A DNA stretch of 64,000 nt from Hallella multisaccharivorax DSM 17128 (GTDB taxonomy: Bacteria; Bacteroidota; Bacteroidia; Bacteroidales; Bacteroidaceae). Shown here piece by piece: positions 17,659 through 27,055 of the stretch. The stretch lies in assembly GCF_000218235.1 (NCBI RefSeq), contig NZ_GL945017.1:585297-649296 (forward strand), given 5' to 3'. A program made the position numbers and the translations under genes. The notes below the pieces were generated by a model. That model ran no database searches. It saw only the letters and a list, made by a program, of their open reading frames with translations, and was not told the origin of the DNA. Within the stretch, counting starts at the first letter, position 1. Every line of letters begins with the position of its first letter.

Positions 17659-18666
17659 ATGACCATCAACCAGCGATTAATATTTGACGAAGCCAAAGAC
17701 TATGCAGGCATCACTTTTGGTGTATGCCTCTATGCCTTTGCCTATACGCTTTTCCTGCTACCTTACGAAATTGTGACGGGAGGTGTCACCGGTATGGCTG
17801 CTGTAATCTATTATGCCACTGGTTTCCCTATTCAAAACACCTATCTCATCATCAACATTGTCCTGTTGATTGTAGGATTACGAGCTCTTGGCCTGAAGTT
17901 TCTGATGAAGACCATTTACGCCATTATCCTGCTTTATTTCATGTTATGGTTCGCGCAAAAGCTTATGCCGGTTGACGCGGCAGGACACTACGTGAAGATA
18001 TTAGGTGAGAATCAGGACTTCATGTCGCTGATGATGGGTTGTATGCTGACGGGAACGTCACTGGCTATCGTCTTCCTTAACAACGGATCGACAGGCGGTA
18101 CGGACATCATTGCAGCATCAATCAACAAGTACTACAGTTTCTCGCTGGGACAGGTATTGTTAACTATCGACCTTTGTATCATCGGCAGTTGTATGTTCTT
18201 CCCTCAATTCGGCGATATATTAGGACGGCTGCATAAAGTGATGTTTGGTCTCTGTACAATGGTTATAGAGAATTTCATGCTTGACCATGTGATGAACGCG
18301 CAGCGTGAATCAGTGCAATTCATGATTTTCTCAAAGAAAAGTAAAGAGATAGCCGATGCCATTGGCACACAGATGGATCGTGGAATCACCATTCTCGACG
18401 GCCACGGATGGTACACAGGACAAGACATGAAAGTGCTTTGTATTCTTGCGCGCAAACGCGAATCTACACCTATCTTCCGCATTATTAAGATGATAGATCC
18501 CGATGCCTTCGTATCACAGAGTTCCGTCATTGGTGTCTACGGTGAAGGCTTCGACCACGTAAAGGTAAAATTGCCAAAGAATAAACAAATAAATATAGGG
18601 AAAAAAGAAAAAAATGAAGATAGTATTCGCGACCAACAACACACACAAGTTACAGGAAATCCGTGA
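17659..18666 (+). CDS. YitT-family membrane protein
   Basis: 335 residues. About five to six transmembrane segments ([65 protein letters not shown]) are followed by a soluble C-terminal domain (about 240-310; [21 protein letters not shown], the DUF2179/PII-like fold). Transport substrate unknown. The reading frame runs 53 bp into rdgB; the last 25 or so residues after the lysine-rich stretch do not look conserved, and the A-rich run at 18598-18612 could allow slippage. Confidence 0.88.
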   Translation: MTINQRLIFDEAKDYAGITFGVCLYAFAYTLFLLPYEIVTGGVTGMAAVIYYATGFPIQNTYLIINIVLLIVGLRALGLKFLMKTIYAIILLYFMLWFAQKLMPVDAAGHYVKILGENQDFMSLMMGCMLTGTSLAIVFLNNGSTGGTDIIAASINKYYSFSLGQVLLTIDLCIIGSCMFFPQFGDILGRLHKVMFGLCTMVIENFMLDHVMNAQRESVQFMIFSKKSKEIADAIGTQMDRGITILDGHGWYTGQDMKVLCILARKRESTPIFRIIKMIDPDAFVSQSSVIGVYGEGFDHVKVKLPKNKQINIGKKEKNEDSIRDQQHTQVTGNP

Positions 18667-19213
18667 GATTCTCGGTCCGTCGTTTGATATTGTCTCTCTC
18701 TCAGATATTGGCTGTCATGAGGACATCCCCGAGACGGGGAACAGTCTTGAGGCCAACGCTCATCAGAAAGCAGAGTATGTCTTTGACCATTACCATGTCG
18801 ACTGCTTCGCTGACGACACGGGGCTTGAGGTCGATGCGCTCGATGGTGAGCCCGGTGTCCACTCTGCCCGTTACGCGGAGGACACGGACCATAACAGTGA
18901 GGCCAACATGAAGAAACTGCTCATGAGGCTCGGCGACAATCCGAACCGCAAGGCGCGTTTCCGCACTGTCATCTCGCTCATCCAGATGGAAGGCGGCAAC
19001 CTCGTCTGCTCCCGCGAATATCGCTTCGAAGGTGTCGTGGAAGGCCGTATAGCTTATGAGAAGCATGGTACGGAGGGCTTCGGCTATGACCCAGTCTTCA
19101 TTCCCGATGGTTACGACAAGAGCTTCGCCGAGCTCGGCGAAGAGGTGAAGAACAAGATCAGCCACAGAGCAAAGGCTGTAAAGAAACTCGCCGACTGGCT
19201 CCTCCACGAATGA
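18614..19213 (+). CDS. rdgB: XTP/dITP pyrophosphatase
   Basis: 199 residues. It opens with [16 protein letters not shown] (the conserved TxNxxK signature) and has [23 protein letters not shown] and EGFGYDPVF, all diagnostic of the HAM1/RdgB family that hydrolyses non-canonical purine nucleoside triphosphates (XTP, ITP, dITP) to monophosphates. Length is normal. Its start lies inside the end of the YitT-like gene, so the two are probably translated from one message. Confidence 0.97.
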   Translation: MKIVFATNNTHKLQEIREILGPSFDIVSLSDIGCHEDIPETGNSLEANAHQKAEYVFDHYHVDCFADDTGLEVDALDGEPGVHSARYAEDTDHNSEANMKKLLMRLGDNPNRKARFRTVISLIQMEGGNLVCSREYRFEGVVEGRIAYEKHGTEGFGYDPVFIPDGYDKSFAELGEEVKNKISHRAKAVKKLADWLLHE

Positions 19214-19276
19214 CTGTCCACGAAGAATATTTTCCGTGTAGATGCATTATTCTTAGTGAAACTCTATTTATAGCCA

Positions 19277-21283
19277 ATGACAGGAAGAAAAATCATCTTG
19301 TGCACTTTGTTGTGGATGACTTGTCTCTGCGGAGCCACAGCTCAGTGGAAGGCCTATCTGAGCTATTATGAGCCTGAGGAGATAGAGCAAGCCAACGACG
19401 GCATGCTCTACGTATTGGCATCCGGTGGGCTCTTCAGTTACAATACGCGAGACAATGACGTACAGACTTACGACAAGACGACCGTGCTCTCCGACTGTGG
19501 CATCGCACATATTGCCTGGTGCAAGGCTGCACATAGCCTTGTCATTGTCTATCATGATTGCAACATCGACCTGCTTTCTGCAAATGGCAATGTTGTCAAT
19601 ATGCCGGCCTATATGAACACCTCGATGACTGTGGATAAGTCTGTTTACAGTGTGGATATTTCCGGCAGTTACGCTTATCTCTCCACAGGCTTTGGCATTG
19701 TGAAACTCAATGTCGCCGACGCATCCTTTTCTGATACCTATCAGCTTGGGTTCCGTGTGGATTATTGTTATACCGACAACAACTACATCTATGCGGCAAG
19801 CTCCACGAAAGGACTTTACCGTGCAGCCCTCTCTTCCAACCTTCTCAATCCCAACCAATGGACACGCATTGGCGATTATACAGCACGGACAAAGACCATA
19901 GACGCCGGACTGCTTGCCACCGTCAACAAGATGAAACCCGACGGGCCGAAATACAATTACTTCAGCTTCCTGAAAATACACAACAGCAAACTTTATTCTT
20001 GCAATGGTGCTTTCAATTATCAGCCGGGCTGCATACAAGTGCTTGACGATGACAAATGGACTATTTATCAAGACGACATTGCCCCTGCAACAGGTATAAA
20101 TTATCAAGACATATCAAGTCTTGACATCGACCCCCGTGATGACAGCCACGTCATGGCAGGCGCAAGAAGCGGTATCTATGAGTTTGAGAATGGAAACTTC
20201 GTCAAACTATGGAATCACCGGAATTCCCCCATAGAGAGGTTCGATAAGAAAAGCCAGGATTATGAGCTCATCCTTAGCGTCATGTACGACAAAGACGGTA
20301 ATTTATGGGCGTTGAACAGTCAGGCTCCCACACAATCTATCCTTGAATATACAAAAGACGGACAATGGGTGTCACATCCACATAATGAATTGATGAAACT
20401 TAAATATCTTTTCAATGATCCTCAAAGCTTAGGAGCCATGAAGGGATTAATGACTGACAGCCGCGGATTGACATGGTTTGTCAACAACCACTGGACTGTT
20501 CCGTCTTTTTATGCTTATCAGACATCTACGGATGCACTCAATGATTTCGTGGCACCTTATGTGAACGAGGATGGCACAGAAATAAGCAACATCTATTATG
20601 TACGCTGCATCGCCGAAGACAAGGAAAATAATATTTGGATAGGTACCGACAAGGGTCCATTAATGCTCACACCCGACCAGATCACTGCCACAAGCCCCGT
20701 ATATACTCAGGTCAAAGTGCCACGCAACGACGGTACCAACTATGCTGACTATCTGCTTTCAGGAGTAGATATCAACTGTATGGCAATAGACAAAAACAAC
20801 AGGAAATGGTTTGGAACCAACGGAAACGGCCTGTATGTTATCGATTCCGACAACATCACGACACTGGCTCATTTTACTAAGTCGGACAGTCAGCTTTTGT
20901 CTGACAACATCCTTTCCCTTGCCTGCGATGAGGCCACGGGAAAGACCTATATAGGAACCGACTTGGGGCTATGCACCTATACGGCTAACTTTGCCGACAA
21001 CAGTAATGGAATGACAAAAGACAATGTATGGGCTTACCCTAACCCTGTGCGTCCAGGATACGAGGGAGCCGTCACTATTACAGGACTGGAGAACGGAGCA
21101 ACCGTCAAGATTGTAACAAGCAGCGGCTCTCTTGTCAATGAAGGTACCGCTGCCAATGGACAATACAAATGGTATGGGCTGGACCGTAACGGGAAAAGAG
21201 TGGCAAGCGGTGTCTACATGGTTGAGATTGCCACCAGTGAAGGGGAGAAAGGACCCGTTTGCAAAATAGCTGTTGTTAACTAA
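19277..21283 (+). CDS. porZ: PorZ-like beta-propeller protein of the type IX secretion system
   Basis: 668 residues with a signal peptide ending TAQ (about 22). It starts QWKAYLSYYEPEEIEQAND, typical of PorZ, and carries repeated propeller blades (VYSVDISGSYAYLSTGFGIVKL; IWIGTDKGPLML; KWFGTNGNGLYVID; YIGTDLGLCTY). The C-terminus (about 585-668; AYPNPVRPGYEG...GVYMVEIATSEG) is a T9SS-type C-terminal signal domain. In Porphyromonas, PorZ is a surface component of the T9SS attachment complex that binds anionic LPS. The name rests on layout and N-terminal similarity; it could be a related propeller protein with a CTD. Confidence 0.75.
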   Translation: MTGRKIILCTLLWMTCLCGATAQWKAYLSYYEPEEIEQANDGMLYVLASGGLFSYNTRDNDVQTYDKTTVLSDCGIAHIAWCKAAHSLVIVYHDCNIDLLSANGNVVNMPAYMNTSMTVDKSVYSVDISGSYAYLSTGFGIVKLNVADASFSDTYQLGFRVDYCYTDNNYIYAASSTKGLYRAALSSNLLNPNQWTRIGDYTARTKTIDAGLLATVNKMKPDGPKYNYFSFLKIHNSKLYSCNGAFNYQPGCIQVLDDDKWTIYQDDIAPATGINYQDISSLDIDPRDDSHVMAGARSGIYEFENGNFVKLWNHRNSPIERFDKKSQDYELILSVMYDKDGNLWALNSQAPTQSILEYTKDGQWVSHPHNELMKLKYLFNDPQSLGAMKGLMTDSRGLTWFVNNHWTVPSFYAYQTSTDALNDFVAPYVNEDGTEISNIYYVRCIAEDKENNIWIGTDKGPLMLTPDQITATSPVYTQVKVPRNDGTNYADYLLSGVDINCMAIDKNNRKWFGTNGNGLYVIDSDNITTLAHFTKSDSQLLSDNILSLACDEATGKTYIGTDLGLCTYTANFADNSNGMTKDNVWAYPNPVRPGYEGAVTITGLENGATVKIVTSSGSLVNEGTAANGQYKWYGLDRNGKRVASGVYMVEIATSEGEKGPVCKIAVVN

Positions 21284-21402
21284 TTAGTTAATTATGTTTT
21301 CAGTAGAAGAGTCTATGCTTGAAACTCGTCCTATAAGTGCATGCGCAGAGTTCAAGCCTGTCGAACAGGTGAAATCCAAAATATCTTCGGGACATACCGG
21401 AC

Positions 21403-21510
21403 ATCTGTGTAGATCTGTGTTATCTGTACATATCTGTGGCAAGAATACTTCTTTATCCTTCTGTGGCTAAAAACTGTTTTTGAGGGTAGATAACACAAAT
21501 CTACACGGAT
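21403..21510. repeat. Long inverted repeat between porZ-like and nucleoside kinase genes
   Basis: Arms at 21403-21425 and 21488-21510 pair at 21 of 23 positions (GTGTAGATCTGTGTTATCT against its complement), 62 bp apart. Short TCTGTG words also recur in between (21404, 21413, 21423, 21433, 21460). It lies between convergent genes, so it may serve as a bidirectional transcript end or be a small repeat element. Confidence 0.6.
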
Positions 21511-21545
21511 AAACTAACCAGCTTGTGTAGGCCAAGAGGATGGAA

Positions 21546-23207
21546 TCAGTACCTGAACGAACTGCCTCCGAGGAACTCTCTTAGGAGGCTCGTGGGCGGA
21601 ATATCGCGATTGGGAACCGGACGAATGTAGTCGAGGAATTTCTTCAACCGGTAGGCCTCCGAATATTCTTCTGCACTCTCCGGCACCTGCTCCAACAACG
21701 GCTCTGCCTGCTGCTTGATGACAGCAAGCTCGAAAAGCATGGCTGAATTGAACATCGCGTCGGCGTTCTCCTGAAATGGGAAAATCCATTTATTCTCTCC
21801 TGCACGCACCGATGGCCATCGATGGATAGTTTCCTGTGCCGTCACGCCACGGTACTTATAGTCTCGGATGATACGGCGCAACAGACGGTTATCTGTCGTT
21901 GGGATATAATTGTGGTCATCGAGGAGAATCGTCGTCAGGGCAGACACATAGACACGGAACTTCTGCTTCTCGGGAATTTCGGAGGTCAGCTCGGGGTTGA
22001 GTGCATGAATGCCCTCAACGATGAGCACATTGTTTGGTTCCATCTTCAGTTTCTTTCCGCTGGGTCTCGATTTCCCCGCCTGAAAGTCATACTTGGGCAG
22101 CTCCACCTCTTCGCCCTGAAAGAGCTGGTTGAACTGCTCGTTGATGAGCTTGAGATTGAGGGCATAAATACTCTCATAATCATACTCGCCCTTCTCATCC
22201 TTAGGTGTCTGCTCACGGTCCACGAAATAATCGTCGAGGGATATCTGCAATGGACGGATGCCATTGGTGAGGAGTTGGATGGACAAGCGCTTGCACGTCG
22301 TGGTCTTACCTGACGATGATGGTCCTGCAAGCAGCACGAGCTTCACACCCTTGCGCGAGGCTATCTCATCTGCTATCTCCGATATCTTCTTCTCCTGCAA
22401 AGCTTCGGAGACATTGATCATGTCGGTGGCTGCCCCTTTGTCCACCAACTCGTTGAAATCACCCACGGTACGCACGCCGATGATATCCTGCCAACGGTGG
22501 TGCTCCTTAAAGATGCCAAACATCTTGTCCTGATGTGTCATTTCAGGCAAGACCTTCGGGTTTTTCAAGTCAGGAATACGCAGAAGCAACCCGTCGAAAT
22601 ACTTCTCTAAGCCAAAGAGATAGATCCGTGAGGTGTTGGTAAGCAGCGAGCCATAGTAATAATCCACATAGTCATCAATCTGATAATATGTGGTATAGAG
22701 CCTGCCATAGCTCTTGAGCAGTTTCACTTTCGCCGTGTCGCCCTTGTCGGCAAACATCCTCACGGCCGTTTCTGTGGGCACCTCAAAGCGACGAATGGAC
22801 ATCTTGGTCGTGATGATCTCCTGCATGCGCTTCTTGATGCGTTCGACATCGTCAACTGTCACGTCGTGACCAATACTGAGATTGACAAAATAACCATTAC
22901 TCACAGGGATGTCGATCACCACTTGGCTGCCAGGATAAAGGTCGTGCACCGCCTTACAAAGAATGAAGAAGAGTGTGCGCGTATAGTTACGCGAGCCCGA
23001 ATCGGAGGTCATGTCAAGAAACTCCACATCTTTATTGTGGAAAACTCTGTAATGCAGACCTTCTACCTTGTTATTGACTTTGGCACATATCGGACCTGAC
23101 TCCATTTTCAGTCCAGACTGAAAAAAAATATCAGAAAGTGTGCTTTCGGGTGCGATGTTTAGTGTTTTTTTATTATTTTTGCAACGAATTTGTAACGCCT
23201 GTTTCAT
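21546..23207 (-). CDS. Nucleoside (uridine-like) kinase with N-terminal TGS/ThrRS-like domains
   Basis: 553 residues. The N-terminal 70 residues look like a TGS/ubiquitin-like domain, followed by a segment resembling the threonyl-tRNA synthetase second additional domain (YFVNLSIGHDV...). The C-terminal half is a phosphoribulokinase/uridine kinase P-loop domain with GPSSSGKTTTCKRL (about residue 293) and SLDDYFVDRE. Bacteroidales genomes carry this fused form, usually labelled nucleoside kinase. The ThrRS-like part cannot charge tRNA; its role may be regulatory. Confidence 0.88.
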   Translation of the reverse strand: MKQALQIRCKNNKKTLNIAPESTLSDIFFQSGLKMESGPICAKVNNKVEGLHYRVFHNKDVEFLDMTSDSGSRNYTRTLFFILCKAVHDLYPGSQVVIDIPVSNGYFVNLSIGHDVTVDDVERIKKRMQEIITTKMSIRRFEVPTETAVRMFADKGDTAKVKLLKSYGRLYTTYYQIDDYVDYYYGSLLTNTSRIYLFGLEKYFDGLLLRIPDLKNPKVLPEMTHQDKMFGIFKEHHRWQDIIGVRTVGDFNELVDKGAATDMINVSEALQEKKISEIADEIASRKGVKLVLLAGPSSSGKTTTCKRLSIQLLTNGIRPLQISLDDYFVDREQTPKDEKGEYDYESIYALNLKLINEQFNQLFQGEEVELPKYDFQAGKSRPSGKKLKMEPNNVLIVEGIHALNPELTSEIPEKQKFRVYVSALTTILLDDHNYIPTTDNRLLRRIIRDYKYRGVTAQETIHRWPSVRAGENKWIFPFQENADAMFNSAMLFELAVIKQQAEPLLEQVPESAEEYSEAYRLKKFLDYIRPVPNRDIPPTSLLREFLGGSSFRY

Positions 23208-23304
23208 TTTTCAAACATTAATAGTTGGCCAAATGATTATAGAGTGTAAAGTTAGCCATTTCTATCGGGCAAAGCGAAAGTCATATAATAAACATAGTTA
23301 AAAC

Positions 23305-24984
23305 ATGACCATTCTTTTATTAAAGATTGTTGGTGCCCTCGCGCTTCTCATCTATGGAATGAAAGTGATGAGTGAGGCCCTGCAAAAACTGGCGGGCCCA
23401 CAGCTACGCCATGTATTGAGTGCCATGACCACCAACCGCATTTCGGGAGTATTCACAGGCATGCTGACCACGGTAGCCGTACAGTCGAGCACCGCCACGA
23501 CCGTGATGACGGTGTCCTTTGTCAATGCCGGCCTGCTCACGCTGGTTCAGGCTATTTCCGTCATTATGGGTGCTAATATCGGCACAACGCTCACAGCATG
23601 GATCATGTCGGCAGGATTCTCGTTTAGGATCAGCGATTTCGTATGGCCTGTATTCCTCTTCGGCCTGATGCTCATCTATTCCAAGAAAAATCGCTACGTG
23701 GGTGACTTTCTCTTCGGTGTGGCCTTCATGTTTCTTGCCCTTGCCACACTCGGTGAAAGCCAACTGCCGCCAGCAGAACTCGACTCACTGAAAGGTTTCT
23801 TCGCCTCGTTCAACCCCAACAGTTTCGGAACTATCTTGTTGTTCCTCCTTTTCGGCACCATCCTCACGTGTATTCTGCAAAGTTCCGCCGCACTCATGGC
23901 CATCACCATGATGCTCTGCACGCAGGCGGGACTTCCTATCTACCTCGGCATTGCACTCGTGATGGGTGAGAATATCGGCACGACACTGACAGCCAACCTC
24001 GTGGCGCTCACCGCCAACACTGAGGCGCGCCGTGCCGCCTTCGGGCATCTGTTCTTCAATGTCTTCGGTGTCATCTGGGTGCTATGCGTCTTCAAATATT
24101 TTGTCAACCTTGCCTGTGGCCTGGTAGGCTTCAATCCCGCTACGGATACACCATCCGGCACGCAGCTCACCTTTGCCCTCGCTGCGTTCCACACATGCTT
24201 CAACGTGTCTAATACCATTATCTTGTTACCGTTTGTCAAGCAGGTAGCGAAGGTGTGCTGCTGGGTATGGAAGCCCAAGGCCAACGCCGATGACGATGAC
24301 TTCCGCTTGCGCTTTATCCAGAGCGGTATTATGAAGACTCCGGAACTCTCGGTGCTTGAAGCACAGAAAGAAATCCAAAGCTTTGCAGAGCGCATCCAGC
24401 GTATGTTCGGTATGGTAAGGGACCTCTTAGAAGAGAAAAACGAAGATAAATTCAATAAGATCTATGACCGCATACAGAAATATGAGAATATCTCTGACAA
24501 CATGGAGATAGAAATTGCTAAATATCTCGATCAGGTGAGCAACGCCCACCTCTCCGACGAGACAAAGGGAAAGATTCGCTCCATGCTGCGGCAAATCTCA
24601 GAACTGGAATCTATCGGCGACTCCTGCAACAACATGGGCAGGACCATCAACCGCAAATTCAATTCGAAGGAGGACTTCAACGAGCACCAGTACGACCACA
24701 TCCACCAGATGTTCGAGTTAGTGGACGACGCACTTACGCAAATGAACGTTCTTCTCAAAGGCCATAGGGAAGAGCTTAACGCTACACGCTCATTCAACAT
24801 TGAGAACGAGATCAATAACTATCGCAACCAGCTGCGCAACGAGAACCTCAACGATATCAATAACCACCAGTACGACTACGCTTCAGGCACGATGTATATG
24901 GACATCATCCAGGAATGCGAAAAGCTTGGCGACTATGTCATCAATGTCGTAGAGGCAAGGATGGGACTCAAGGCCGCGTCGTGA
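23305..24984 (+). CDS. Na+/phosphate cotransporter family protein with PhoU-like tail
   Basis: 559 residues. Two NptA/PNaS repeats are visible: GMLTTVAVQSSTATTVMTVSFVNAG with GANIGTTLTAW, and CILQSSAALMAITMMLC with GENIGTTLTANL; the paired QSSxA and GxNIGTT motifs are diagnostic. Nine or so membrane segments end near residue 320. The C-terminal 220 residues are PhoU-like helices (coiled, charged). It probably takes up inorganic phosphate with sodium. Divergent from the nucleoside kinase gene, which is about 100 bp away. Confidence 0.94.
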   Translation: MTILLLKIVGALALLIYGMKVMSEALQKLAGPQLRHVLSAMTTNRISGVFTGMLTTVAVQSSTATTVMTVSFVNAGLLTLVQAISVIMGANIGTTLTAWIMSAGFSFRISDFVWPVFLFGLMLIYSKKNRYVGDFLFGVAFMFLALATLGESQLPPAELDSLKGFFASFNPNSFGTILLFLLFGTILTCILQSSAALMAITMMLCTQAGLPIYLGIALVMGENIGTTLTANLVALTANTEARRAAFGHLFFNVFGVIWVLCVFKYFVNLACGLVGFNPATDTPSGTQLTFALAAFHTCFNVSNTIILLPFVKQVAKVCCWVWKPKANADDDDFRLRFIQSGIMKTPELSVLEAQKEIQSFAERIQRMFGMVRDLLEEKNEDKFNKIYDRIQKYENISDNMEIEIAKYLDQVSNAHLSDETKGKIRSMLRQISELESIGDSCNNMGRTINRKFNSKEDFNEHQYDHIHQMFELVDDALTQMNVLLKGHREELNATRSFNIENEINNYRNQLRNENLNDINNHQYDYASGTMYMDIIQECEKLGDYVINVVEARMGLKAAS

Positions 24985-25006
24985 TGATTTACTCCCCTAA
25001 AAGCTT

Positions 25007-26173
25007 ATGACCATGAAACACACCTACTGCGTGACTATGCTCACGCTTCTTCTCGGTATCGTCACGCTCGCGGCGTGCAGCAGCGATGATGCCGACACGC
25101 TGAAGCCGGACATCAACACGCCTATTACCGGCTATTGGCAGATAGCCGGTGAAGATCTCAACGGCGACGGCGCCATTCAGGGCATCGTAGTGCACGATGA
25201 CGGCACAGTGACGGACTGGATATATACCCAGGCGTCCAATGATCCCTATCAATTAGGCTTCAAAACTGGCAAGTGGACTGCCAGTGGCAACCACTATGAG
25301 ATGCAGCTCAGCAAAGGCAACGGAAGCTTCTATACTGTCACCGTAGCGGGTAATGATGACAAGATGATGTATCTTGCTTATAATGGCAAGACTTCCGTGA
25401 TACCCTTCCACCGTCTATCTACACTCCCTGGCGAAGGAGACAAGATGATTCAGGAGTTGGAAAGTATGAAGATGTCAGGCTTCACGATGAGCGACCTCAC
25501 CGGCTATTGGGAGATGGCGGATGGAAACAACACCCATGACGGTGGCTTCTACATTGACGAAGAGGGTAATGTGTCGGAGATCGGAACCATTGTCGGTGCC
25601 CAAAACTACCACACCATCAATTACCATACCGCAAAAATCCAGCTTAACAGCTATTTCTGCGCCATCCCCTTGTGGGGACAAAGCTATAAAGTGTATGCCG
25701 TTGGAAATGGGGTATTGCTGCTTACTGCCTCTGATGGACAAATGGTGCAGCGGTTTGAGCGGAAGGAAAAACCGCAGGAAATCGTGCGAATGGAGCGCTT
25801 GCTCAACAGCCCCGTTTCTGCCGACTGGCTCGGCACCTGGGAGGCAAAGCATTATACAGACATTATTGATGGCAGGACGATTACCGACGAGGACATCACG
25901 CCCGAAGACGATTGGATCATGCAGTACTACTATACCTTGGAGTTCACGACCGGGCACCGAGTGAAGAAGACTAACCACCTTGGGTATTCATACGATGGGT
26001 GGTTCAGCGTGGAGGACAATATTCTCACGATAACCGATAACCTGAATGCCATCACGACTCACGGATCTTCCTACATCGAACAATGGAGCATCAGCAGCAA
26101 GACTGACCGCCAGATGACACTTACCCGCAAATCGGAATCAACGACAGAAGTCTATACCTATCGACGGAAATGA
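25007..26173 (+). CDS. Lipoprotein with three lipocalin-like repeats
   Basis: 388 residues; a second ATG two codons in (25013) is equally possible. A lipobox LAAC lies near residue 24. Three repeated units begin TGYWQIA (about 41), TGYWEMA (165) and LGTWEAK (275), each followed by strands, which suggests lipocalin-like or META-like beta-barrel repeats used by many Bacteroides lipoproteins. No function known. Its stop overlaps the next start (ATGA), so it is coupled to the beta-barrel gene; the two may form an outer-membrane pair. Confidence 0.7.
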   Translation: MTMKHTYCVTMLTLLLGIVTLAACSSDDADTLKPDINTPITGYWQIAGEDLNGDGAIQGIVVHDDGTVTDWIYTQASNDPYQLGFKTGKWTASGNHYEMQLSKGNGSFYTVTVAGNDDKMMYLAYNGKTSVIPFHRLSTLPGEGDKMIQELESMKMSGFTMSDLTGYWEMADGNNTHDGGFYIDEEGNVSEIGTIVGAQNYHTINYHTAKIQLNSYFCAIPLWGQSYKVYAVGNGVLLLTASDGQMVQRFERKEKPQEIVRMERLLNSPVSADWLGTWEAKHYTDIIDGRTITDEDITPEDDWIMQYYYTLEFTTGHRVKKTNHLGYSYDGWFSVEDNILTITDNLNAITTHGSSYIEQWSISSKTDRQMTLTRKSESTTEVYTYRRK

Positions 26174-26886
26174 ATACCATGAAATACATCCTATCAATTC
26201 TGCTCATATCGTTGCTGACCCTATGTGTATCGGCTCAGAACGAAACTCACCGCGTGTCTTTTATCCCACATGCAGGCATCTCTGTCTCAAAGATGGACGG
26301 CACGGCTTTGCAGGGCACAAAGACTTGGAAAGTTGGATACACGGCAGGCGTTGGCGTGGAGATTCCTCTGTCACAGTATTATTCCCTCACGACAGGTGCG
26401 GACATCAGTCTGATAGGAACCGGATTTGAGGAGAGAAAAGAGAAGTATGCCTCGGCAGAAGAAAAACTCAACGTGGCATATATCTCCGTACCGCTGATGA
26501 TCAAGGCTTATTTCCATGGCGTAAAAGGACTGTCCGCTCACTTTGGTGTGGCAGGCGGTGTCCTCATCTCAGCCAGGGACAAAGTGAGGCTTCGCAGCAT
26601 CCGCACCATGAATCTCGGCGACGGCACGAGCTCTATGTACCTGTGGGAGCACTACACAGAGAAACAGTCACAGAACGTTAGCAGTCACTTCCGCAACATT
26701 GTGGCAGGCTTTCCTCTCGGTTTGGGCTATGAGTGGCACCACGTCACTCTCGATGCCACCTATTGCTTTGAAGTACGTAAGGCCATCCATCAACAGCCGT
26801 CTGATTCCTGGGGCACCACCTATGAGGCACTGACTTCACGTAACTATCCCATCCTTATCACGGCAGGATATAAGTTCACGCTGTAA
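26170..26886 (+). CDS. Outer membrane beta-barrel protein (PorT-like fold)
   Basis: 238 residues with a signal peptide ending VSAQ (about 22). Alternating strands (RVSFIPHAGISVSKMDG, YTAGVGVEIPLSQYYSLTTGADISL, NVAYISVPLMIKAYF, FPLGLGYEWHHVTLDATY) and a final aromatic-ended strand (ILITAGYKFTL) fit the small OMP_b-brl family with about eight strands. Role unknown. It is translationally coupled to the upstream lipoprotein. Confidence 0.8.
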   Translation: MNTMKYILSILLISLLTLCVSAQNETHRVSFIPHAGISVSKMDGTALQGTKTWKVGYTAGVGVEIPLSQYYSLTTGADISLIGTGFEERKEKYASAEEKLNVAYISVPLMIKAYFHGVKGLSAHFGVAGGVLISARDKVRLRSIRTMNLGDGTSSMYLWEHYTEKQSQNVSSHFRNIVAGFPLGLGYEWHHVTLDATYCFEVRKAIHQQPSDSWGTTYEALTSRNYPILITAGYKFTL

Positions 26887-27007
26887 CCTTTCTTCTTAGC
26901 GCATGGCGGCTCCCCGGTAGGCCCCATTGGTGAGCCCTTTGGTGAGTCGACTTTGCGGGTCCTCTGCAACGAACCCCAGCAAATCCTTTATTTGTAAATC
27001 ATAGCTT

Positions 27008-27034
27008 AGGGTATGGTACGCAACGCCATACCCT
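27008..27034. terminator. Hairpin between convergent genes
   Basis: A perfect 9-bp stem (AGGGTATGG / CCATACCCT) with a 9-nt loop, 22 bp past the stop of the minus-strand helicase gene. It has no T-run on either side, so its terminator role is uncertain. Confidence 0.35.
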
Positions 27035-27055
27035 GCCTTGCTCTTGTGCAAGCTG

